A stretch of 64,000 bases of DNA from Pseudomonas oryzihabitans (GTDB lineage Bacteria > Pseudomonadota > Gammaproteobacteria > Pseudomonadales > Pseudomonadaceae): the NCBI RefSeq assembly GCF_007665395.1, contig NZ_VDND01000015.1:1-64000 (forward strand). The letters are read 5' to 3'. The notes beneath the pieces were generated by a model, which saw only the letters and a list, made by a program, of their open reading frames with translations, made no database searches and had not been told where the DNA came from. The position numbers were made by a program, and so were the translations under genes. Of the stretch, positions 59,197 through 64,000 are shown in pieces (position 1 is the stretch's first letter; each line of letters starts with the position of its first letter).

Positions 59197-59623
59197 ACAA
59201 GGCCCGGGCACGCTGGCAGAAGGCATCCACCATGGTGTTGGCGGCCTGGTTGAACAGTGGCCCCAGGGTCGCGCGGACGATGGCGCTGTCATATTCGAAG
59301 GACAGATCCAGCGAGATCTTGCAGGCCTTGTCGCCCAGCGCCTTGAAGGACCAGACGCCGTGCAGCTGCTTGAACGGCCCCTTCTCCAGATCCATGGTGA
59401 TGGACTCGTCAGGCACCAGGGTATTGCGGGTCACGAACTGCTGGCTGAGACCGCCCTTGGCCACGGTGAGCCCGGCGCGCATCTGGCTTTCATCCTGCTC
59501 CAGGATCTGCGCGGACGAGCACCAGGGCAGGAACTCTGGATAACGATCCACGTCATTGACCAGCGCATAGAGCGCCGAAGCAGGATAGGGCAGCAACGCC
59601 GAACGTTGGATGTGCGTGCTCAT
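59189..59623 (-). CDS. ratA: RatA-family START-domain protein
   Basis: 144-aa polyketide-cyclase/START-like protein related to RatA (proposed ribosome association inhibitor) and to Coq10. It contains the family motifs ALVNDVDRYPEFLPWCSS and the C-terminal MVDAFCQRARALYG. The ATG at 59623 gives MSTHIQRSALLPYPA. It forms an overlapping pair with rnfH and is divergent from smpB, the same layout as in E. coli. Confidence 0.9.
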   Translation of the reverse strand: MSTHIQRSALLPYPASALYALVNDVDRYPEFLPWCSSAQILEQDESQMRAGLTVAKGGLSQQFVTRNTLVPDESITMDLEKGPFKQLHGVWSFKALGDKACKISLDLSFEYDSAIVRATLGPLFNQAANTMVDAFCQRARALYG

Positions 59624-59795
59624 CGGAACCTCGTAGAATAGCGAATTCGGTGTCGGACCTTGAATTTGAGGGCGGCGCACGCATTTTACTCCCGCACCAG
59701 CCTGCCGCGGCCCAGAACCGCGGTATTGTCCGTGTTTGCTCATACCCGCTCAAGCGCGTGGCGACATTTCCCCTGACTCGCTGTACCCTGGAATC

Positions 59796-60272
59796 ATGGC
59801 CAAGCAAAAGAAAGTCTCCCCCGGCAGCATCGCGCAAAACAAAAAGGCGCTACACGAATACTTCGTCGACACCCGTTTCGAAGCGGGTGTTTCCCTGGCA
59901 GGTTGGGAGGTGAAGAGCCTGAGAGCCGGCAAGGCACAGCTGACCGACAGCTATGTGCTGCTCAAGGATGGCGAGGCCTGGCTGCTCGGCAGCCATATCA
60001 CCCCGCTGCAGACCGCCAGCACCCACGTCATCGCCGACCCGACGCGCACCCGCAAGCTGCTGCTGAACAAGCGCGAGCTGGGCAAGCTGTTCGGCGCCGT
60101 GCAGCAGAAGGGCTATGCCTGCGTCGCCTTGTCGCTGTACTGGAAGAAGCACCTGGTCAAGTGCGAGATCGCCCTGGCCAAGGGCAAGAAGGAGTTCGAC
60201 AAACGCGCCACCGAACGCGAGCGCGACTCCGACCGCGAGATCCAGCGCGCCATCCGCAAGGATGCCAAGTAA
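59796..60272 (+). CDS. smpB: SsrA-binding protein SmpB
   Basis: 158-aa partner of tmRNA in trans-translation. It begins MAKQKKVSPGSIAQNKKALHEY and has FEAGVSLAGWEVKSLRAGKAQL, the SHITPL segment and the basic C-terminal tail (ERERDSDREIQRAIRKDAK) that mimics the codon-anticodon helix. It is followed by ssrA after 81 bp. Confidence 0.97.
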   Translation: MAKQKKVSPGSIAQNKKALHEYFVDTRFEAGVSLAGWEVKSLRAGKAQLTDSYVLLKDGEAWLLGSHITPLQTASTHVIADPTRTRKLLLNKRELGKLFGAVQQKGYACVALSLYWKKHLVKCEIALAKGKKEFDKRATERERDSDREIQRAIRKDAK

Positions 60273-60306
60273 CCAAGCGGCCGAAAAACGTTTCGTCGAC
60301 AATGAC

Positions 60307-60335
60307 TTGCGTAGCGCGGCCGGAATTCCTATAGT
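60307..60335 (+). promoter_or_regulatory. ssrA promoter
   Basis: -35 TTGCGT (60307-60312), a 17-nt spacer and -10 TATAGT (60330-60335). Transcription would start about 12 nt before the mature tmRNA 5' end, leaving a short 5' leader for RNase P to remove. Confidence 0.7.
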
Positions 60336-60353
60336 GACTGACCAGCAAGTTTT

Positions 60354-60706
60354 GGGGGCGATTAGGATTCGACGCCGGTAACGAAACTTGAGGGGCATGC
60401 CGAGCTGGTAGCAGAACTCGTAAATTCGCTGCTGCAAACTTATAGTTGCCAACGACGACAACTACGCTCTAGCTGCTTAATGCGGCTAGCAGTCGCTAGG
60501 GGATGCCTGTAAACCCGAAACGACTGTCAGATAGAACAGGATCGCCGCCAAGTTCGCTGTAGACGTAACGGCTAAAACTTATACAGCTCGCCCAAAGCAC
60601 CCTGCCCGTCGGGCCGCAATGGGTTAACTCAGTAGACAGGGCTAAGCATGTAGAACCGATAGCGGAGAGCTGGCGGACGGGGGTTCAAATCCCCCCGCCT
60701 CCACCA
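60354..60706 (+). ncRNA. ssrA: transfer-messenger RNA (tmRNA)
   Basis: 353-nt tmRNA. The 5' GGGGGCG pairs with CGCCTCC before the encoded ACCA end; the T-arm reads GGGGGTTCAAATCCCCC. The tag frame starts at 60448 and encodes ANDDNYALAA then TAA (60478-60480), the Pseudomonas tag. Its 3' end is a frequent island attachment site, and the sequence after it looks foreign. Confidence 0.97.
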
Positions 60707-60723
60707 AACAAGCGTTACAAATC

Positions 60724-60757
60724 AAGGGGTTAGCCGCAAGGCCAACCCCTTTTTTTG
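60724..60757 (+). terminator. Rho-independent terminator of ssrA
   Basis: Stem AAGGGGTTAGCC with GGCCAACCCCTT (one mismatch), GCAA tetraloop, then an eight-base T-run from 60750. Confidence 0.9.
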
Positions 60758-60824
60758 GCTCGAAATGGGCCGTTTTGGCTCGGTAATGCCAGCGTAATGA
60801 CAGCCTGGCCCTGGAGGGACCCTG

Positions 60825-61682
60825 ATGTACAACCTGCTTGTCAGCTCAGCCCCCTGGGGTACGCGCCGAGGCACCTTTCCATCCGGACGAGTTCTGACTT
60901 CCTACGCATCCGACGCGGTCAATGCGCGGTTTCTCGTTGACGAGGAACCGGACCTCGATGCCCTCATGCTGCTTCCTGCCCTGTTCGCTCAGGAGGTTTA
61001 CCCTCGTGAAAACAGGTTCGCGCGTGTCGGTCGCATTACCAAAGCGCAGATCCGCGGTCGTGAGGTACAGCTGGACTATTACTTCGATCAAGACGTGCCA
61101 CCGATTCCTATGGAGGACATCGAGCGCCTAGCGGGAGAGCTTGGTATAGATATGTCCGGGGGGATCACCGAGCTTGAGCACACCCACTGGGTGGTGAAAG
61201 ACATCGACTTGTTCGAGATCCTGTTCCTGCACCTCCGACAGAGCAGTCGGGTTCCTGCCCTTTTTGATCTGCCTTCGAGTCCGAACATCGATCAACTGCA
61301 GCTCTCTGCAATGATGCCTTTTGGCGGTGGCTTCCATGGCACTTACCAGGCTATTCGAGCAGCAGCAGCCCGCAACGGTATGCAGTGCGATAGGGCAGAC
61401 ACTATCTGGCAAAACGAAGCCATCATTGACGATGTGGCACACCTGATCGACAGGTCCCGCATCGTAGTTGTTGACTGCACCGGACGGAACGCGAATGTCT
61501 ACTACGAGCTCGGGCTAGCTCATGCGTGGGGTAAGGAAGTTATTCTGATTACGCAGAGTGCTGCAGACATCCCCTTCGATATTCAGCACATTAGATACCT
61601 GCAGTACTATCCGAACGATCAAGGCATTCAAGGCCTTGAGGATCGACTATCGGAACGCATAGCGGCTATCTTGAATCGATAG
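60825..61682 (+). CDS. protein with nucleoside-deoxyribosyltransferase/TIR-like effector domain
   Basis: 285-aa protein of undefined function. Residues 160-285 form a Rossmann-like domain of the NDT/TIR-like superfamily: SAMMPFGGGF (161-170), CDRAD (188-192), DCTGRNANVYYELGLAHA (217-234) with the likely catalytic E228, then KEVILITQ and DIPFDIQHIRY. The N-terminal 150 residues are a separate domain with VQLDYYFDQDVPPIP and THWVVKDIDLFEIL. GGAGGG precedes the ATG. Such domains often cleave NAD or nucleotides in phage defence. It stands alone next to ssrA, and its base composition is lower in GC than the core genes. The defence role is inferred. Confidence 0.7.
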   Translation: MYNLLVSSAPWGTRRGTFPSGRVLTSYASDAVNARFLVDEEPDLDALMLLPALFAQEVYPRENRFARVGRITKAQIRGREVQLDYYFDQDVPPIPMEDIERLAGELGIDMSGGITELEHTHWVVKDIDLFEILFLHLRQSSRVPALFDLPSSPNIDQLQLSAMMPFGGGFHGTYQAIRAAAARNGMQCDRADTIWQNEAIIDDVAHLIDRSRIVVVDCTGRNANVYYELGLAHAWGKEVILITQSAADIPFDIQHIRYLQYYPNDQGIQGLEDRLSERIAAILNR

Positions 61683-61755
61683 CCCTGGCGCACTGGCAGG
61701 CAAAGTAGCCTGCTTATGGACCCCCGACTAGCAGCTGCCGGCACCTAATCGCGAG

Positions 61756-61780
61756 TTACTGGCAGCTGCTGACCGCCGCC
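61756..61780. repeat. 25-bp direct repeat, copy 1
   Basis: Starts TTACTGGCAGC and is identical over 25 bp to 63603-63627, with no match beyond. The two copies enclose 1.8 kb of small genes. Confidence 0.85.
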
Positions 61781-61944
61781 ACCAGCAACCGCTCGTAGCC
61801 GATCCGCTGCCGGCGCTCCGCCAGCAGCGCCCTCACCTTCACCTCCAGGCTGTCCTCCTTGCGCAGCCCCTCCGCCGCCCAGGCCGGCACCGCCGGCGCC
61901 TTCACTCGGTGCGGCACCTGGACCGGTACCTCTACGCGCACCAA
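61756..61944 (-). CDS. orphan basic protein fragment, unknown
   Basis: 62 codons from a TTG, ending AAVSSCQ; the frame stays open for at least 25 codons upstream (SPLKVARRAVQSVADLEPRL), so it may be a truncated gene. Composition is Val/Ala/Arg-rich and GC-rich, unlike its neighbours. I do not recognise it; a phage Rz1/spanin-like origin was considered and not supported. Its last 25 bp are duplicated at 63603-63627. Confidence 0.3.
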   Translation of the reverse strand: MVRVEVPVQVPHRVKAPAVPAWAAEGLRKEDSLEVKVRALLAERRQRIGYERLLVAAVSSCQ

Positions 61945-62021
61945 GCGCGGCTCTAGATCGGCAACAGATTGAACAGCACGCCTCGCTACCTTCAGTGGAG
62001 ACTTCGTCCGCCGATACCCTC

Positions 62022-62040
62022 AATGACCGTTGTGGTCATT
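62022..62040. promoter_or_regulatory. inverted repeat before small secreted-peptide gene
   Basis: AATGACC, a 5-nt loop and GGTCATT, ending 2 bp before the GGAGG of the next gene. Could be an operator or a translation-controlling hairpin. Confidence 0.45.
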
Positions 62041-62053
62041 ACGGAGGATTGCC

Positions 62054-62182
62054 ATGAAGAAAGTCGTTCTGTTCGGCCTACTGCTTGCTTTGTCTGGCCC
62101 GATGCTGGCCCAGGCCTGCCCCAAAGGCACCCATCCAGTTGGCGGCTCGGGCTCTCACCACAAAGGCGGTAGCTGCGTTTAA
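62054..62182 (+). CDS. small secreted Cys-containing peptide
   Basis: 42-aa peptide too short for usual gene calling. A signal peptide is clear (KK then VVLFGLLLALSGPMLAQA), leaving a mature part of about 21 residues, CPKGTHPVGGSGSHHKGGSC then V, with two cysteines 19 residues apart and a His/Gly centre. It has a good ribosome-binding site (GGAGG, 6 nt spacing) and its own terminator. Function unknown; metal binding or an extracellular role is a guess. Confidence 0.7.
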   Translation: MKKVVLFGLLLALSGPMLAQACPKGTHPVGGSGSHHKGGSCV

Positions 62183-62187
62183 CGCCT

Positions 62188-62210
62188 AGCCCGGCCTAGC
62201 GCCGGGCTTT
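62188..62210 (+). terminator. Rho-independent terminator
   Basis: AGCCCGGC and GCCGGGCT with a 5-nt loop then TT, 5 bp after the stop of the small secreted-peptide gene. Confidence 0.75.
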
Positions 62211-62243
62211 CATTATCTAGACGCCCTACCCCCGCGGCTTCCC

Positions 62244-62336
62244 TCACTGCAGCGGGTTCATCTCGGTCTGCACCATGTTGCGGTACTGCCGAGTGCGAAA
62301 CGGCCCTGCGCCGGGCTTCCTGTTCCTGCGTGTCAC
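62244..62336 (-). CDS. possible 30-aa basic peptide or gene remnant
   Basis: GTG-started frame ending QYRNMVQTEMNPLQ, rich in Arg, with no strong ribosome-binding site. It could be the 3' end of a lost gene. Weakly supported, listed because nothing else explains this stretch. Confidence 0.2.
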   Translation of the reverse strand: MTRRNRKPGAGPFRTRQYRNMVQTEMNPLQ

Positions 62337-62375
62337 GATCCTGGTCTAAGCTGAGCCTTTGCCCTGGAGGTCGCT

Positions 62376-62597
62376 ATGGAAGATCCTCTACTCGCCCTTC
62401 TATTTCGTCTCAACGAAAACCAAATCGCACTCAGCTTGGCCATCGACGAGCTGACAGCCTGGGTGACAGAGCGCGGCTCAGTCCAGGTCGGCGAGGCCGT
62501 CGAGCAGCACCTGCAAACGCTCCAGCTCAACGCCGACGCAATCGAAGACGCACTGGCTCAGCTTATTGCGGAACGGGCGCTGCGACCCCGCTCCTGA
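62376..62597 (+). CDS. small hypothetical protein, 73 aa
   Basis: Acidic helical protein beginning MEDPLLALLFRLNENQIALS, similar in style to small orphan proteins common in Pseudomonas islands. GGAGG lies 5 nt upstream of the ATG. No motif assigns a function. Confidence 0.65.
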   Translation: MEDPLLALLFRLNENQIALSLAIDELTAWVTERGSVQVGEAVEQHLQTLQLNADAIEDALAQLIAERALRPRS

Positions 62598-62663
62598 TAC
62601 ACAACCAGTAAGCCCGCCATTTCGAGCTTTCCCGGGCATACGAGGTAGTATTTCCGCTTGGCC

Positions 62664-62747
62664 TTAAGTGCCTTCGGGGCGTTGAGCCGTGATCCACATA
62701 GGATCCAGGGCCTTGGACACAGTTGTCCTACCGATTTCCAGCGCCTA
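62664..62747 (-). pseudogene. helix-turn-helix regulator remnant with amber codon
   Basis: On the minus strand ALEIGRTTVSKALDP, a Cro-like helix-turn-helix core, reads for 26 codons to a TAA at 62664. Directly before it the frame has TAG (62745-62747) where VSQAL would be expected, and a TGA five codons further upstream. It looks like a broken small regulator. The gap 62598-62847 holds nothing else I can support. Confidence 0.35.
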
Positions 62748-62847
62748 GGAAACGCTGGGTTGTCAAACGGAGCGGTGGCACTAAGCATATCTCCTCAGGT
62801 CTATGGAGCCCACATAGGCTTAAACACCTACTCCACAGGAGGTAGCC

Positions 62848-63078
62848 ATGTCTATTGGTGATGCAGAGTATCGGCTACGCATGATGTTTCTCGATCATCT
62901 GAACCTCACGATGGTCATGGATCAGGCTCGTCTAGACCCTATCTTCATGGCTCAGCTGATCGCCCGGCTTAACGCAAAACGCCCAGATAGCTTAATGACG
63001 GAGGAAGGTGCTCTGCTGGAATGGGCATATTCCGCCCAACGCCTCCAGAGGCGACAGCCAAGAAGAACGGAGACCTAA
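62848..63078 (+). CDS. small hypothetical protein, 76 aa
   Basis: Begins MSIGDAEYRLRMMFLDHLNL and ends with a basic tail (RLQRRQPRRTET). A strong ribosome-binding site (AGGAGG, 7 nt spacing) supports translation. No recognised domain. A small hairpin (CGGTATG/CATACCG) follows. Confidence 0.6.
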   Translation: MSIGDAEYRLRMMFLDHLNLTMVMDQARLDPIFMAQLIARLNAKRPDSLMTEEGALLEWAYSAQRLQRRQPRRTET

Positions 63079-63205
63079 ACCGCGTTTCACCTGCTCGGTA
63101 TGACCATACCGGGCTTAGCATTCTCAACTCTAGTGGTCGGCTTCTGCTAAGGTGCATGCCAGACAGTTTCCAGCCCCTCTCGACCCTTTGTCTGGTATTG
63201 GGCTG

Positions 63206-63229
63206 GGCCCGACTTGCATCGGGCCTTTT
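63206..63229 (+). terminator. Rho-independent terminator
   Basis: GGCCCGA and TCGGGCC with a 6-nt loop followed by TTTT; it ends the transcript of the 76-aa gene. Confidence 0.7.
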
Positions 63230-63274
63230 ACACTTTCGCCAGGGACGGCGCCTTTTCTATTAGCCTCCAGCCCG

Positions 63275-63562
63275 ATGAGCAAATCCCCTCTCGTCCAAGC
63301 CCTCCTCGACTCCCATCTTCGCATGACGTTGACCGGTCTCCCTGCGGACAAACGCGACTGCCTGTGCGAGCAGATCGCAGACCTGATGGACCGAGACATC
63401 GTCGTCAGCAACACCGTCGGACAGCAGGACTGGCTACTAGCGAAAGCCTGGGCAGCGGCCGCTGGGAGGACGAAACGAAATCTCCGCCACTCGGGGCCGC
63501 GCCGCGCGGCGAACATGGAGCAGATTCGCGCCACCCTTGCAGACGTGCTGATAGGGAAGTAG
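63275..63562 (+). CDS. small hypothetical protein, 95 aa
   Basis: Begins MSKSPLVQALLDSHLRMTLTG, mostly helical, with CLCEQIADLMDRDI and a basic middle (GRTKRNLRHSGPRR). The ribosome-binding site is weak and an in-frame extension of 41 codons upstream crosses the preceding terminator, so the ATG at 63275 is preferred. Function unknown. Confidence 0.5.
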   Translation: MSKSPLVQALLDSHLRMTLTGLPADKRDCLCEQIADLMDRDIVVSNTVGQQDWLLAKAWAAAAGRTKRNLRHSGPRRAANMEQIRATLADVLIGK

Positions 63563-63602
63563 GGAGGGTCTAACTACCTTTTAATCCCTTGGATTTGAGG
63601 GC

Positions 63603-63627
63603 TTACTGGCAGCTGCTGACCGCCGCC
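63603..63627. repeat. 25-bp direct repeat, copy 2
   Basis: Identical to 61756-61780, where it is the 3' end of an open frame; here only the repeat remains. The gap 63563-63768 holds nothing else I can support. Confidence 0.85.
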
Positions 63628-63768
63628 CCTCGCAGTGATAGTCAACCTGCTGGCTCACAGGGCGTGCCAAACTGAAGCCAGCGTGCATATCTGCAGCCTC
63701 ATTCGCATAATTGTCTGACGATTAATGTCAAAATGATATCTATTCCTTATCGCGCGAAGGAGGTAGGT

Positions 63769-63950
63769 GTGCAAAGAAAAAAGCAATTGAGGTGATCGCA
63801 ATCGCGACGTGTGGTGCGTCATTCGCCTTGCTATCCGCATTCGTTATCGCAATACTCAGCGCGAATGGTTTGACGATAGAGTTCAAGCCAGAGATCGAAA
63901 AGGAGCGTTCGGTTGCGCTATCAATTGGCAAGGACAGTGACCCTCTTTAA
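63769..63950 (+). CDS. small membrane protein needing a -1 frameshift
   Basis: GTG at 63769 follows AAGGAGG but stops after eight codons. A -1 shift on A-AAA-AAG (63777-63783) continues as KKAIEVIAIATCGASF and on to the TAA at 63948, giving about 60 aa with one transmembrane helix (residues 8-31) and a charged tail. Either programmed frameshifting or a one-base indel in a six-A run explains this. Alternatively GTG at 63792 starts the second frame alone. Confidence 0.4.
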
Positions 63951-64000
63951 TCCTGGTGGCCACTATCAGGTGAACAGGCCTCCGCCTCTCTCAGGGCCAC

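Noticed and set aside
61690..61713. GCAGGC/GCCTGC hairpin after the NDT/TIR-like gene
   Set aside because: Six-bp stem with only two following T; too weak to call as a terminator.
61745..62023. 92-codon minus-strand frame with Gly/Glu-rich repeats
   Set aside because: Composition is that of a shifted-frame artefact of the Val/Ala-rich frame at 61756-61944.
63655..63931. Two minus-strand frames of 61 and 63 codons near the right end
   Set aside because: Opposite the better-supported frameshifted membrane-protein frame and without ribosome-binding sites.

Overview
The window is typical high-GC Pseudomonas chromosome. The tmRNA (60354-60706) encodes the tag ANDDNYALAA, which is characteristic of Pseudomonas. 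Long blocks also keep the gene order I remember from P. aeruginosa PAO1: tyrS/M23 peptidase/anmK/erpA next to an rRNA operon; desT-ureEFG; pnp-rpsO-truB-rbfA-infB-nusA-rimP-tRNAs-secG-tpiA-glmM-folP-ftsH; carA-orf-carB-greA; dapB-dnaJ-dnaK-grpE/recN; fur/omlA; rnfH-ratA/smpB-ssrA. The species is not certain from sequence alone.

Layout. 1-88: an rRNA-type promoter firing off the left edge. 86-6906: tyrS, a cell-wall endopeptidase with anmK, erpA, hemJ, an SDR, a HIT protein and coq7. 6967-9337: protocatechuate 3,4-dioxygenase (pcaGH) and its LysR regulator pcaQ, with a perfect PcaQ-type operator. 9454-12641: a DesT-like regulator and urease nickel-insertion genes ureEFG-hupE (no urease structural genes here). 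12646-17645: a lipoprotein phosphoesterase/glycosyltransferase pair, a DUF3455 protein and an ECF sigma/anti-sigma pair. 17655-25389: an SDR, then a branched-chain-type ABC transporter operon whose last gene is an aconitase X. 25885-29676: pipecolate catabolism (amaA, amaB, LysR).

29836-55951 is a long, almost wholly leftward block of core genes: RNA decay, translation factors, initiator tRNA, cell-wall precursor and folate synthesis, FtsH, GreA, carbamoyl phosphate, DapB and the DnaK chaperones. Several regulatory devices can be read directly: terminators between tRNA-fMet and rimP, a terminator in the carA leader, a consensus heat-shock promoter before grpE and a LexA box before recN. One core gene is broken: where rlmE (23S rRNA 2'-O-methyltransferase) should lie between ftsH and yhbY there is only a short, frame-shattered remnant.

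56117-60706 holds recN, fur, bamE, rnfH, ratA, smpB and ssrA. Directly after ssrA, a common island integration site, the sequence changes character (60760-64000): lower GC, small orphan genes, relics and direct repeats. Its first gene encodes a 285-aa protein with a C-terminal nucleoside-deoxyribosyltransferase/TIR-like domain, a plausible anti-phage or nucleotide-cleaving effector. No integrase is visible in the window, so the far end of the island lies beyond 64000.
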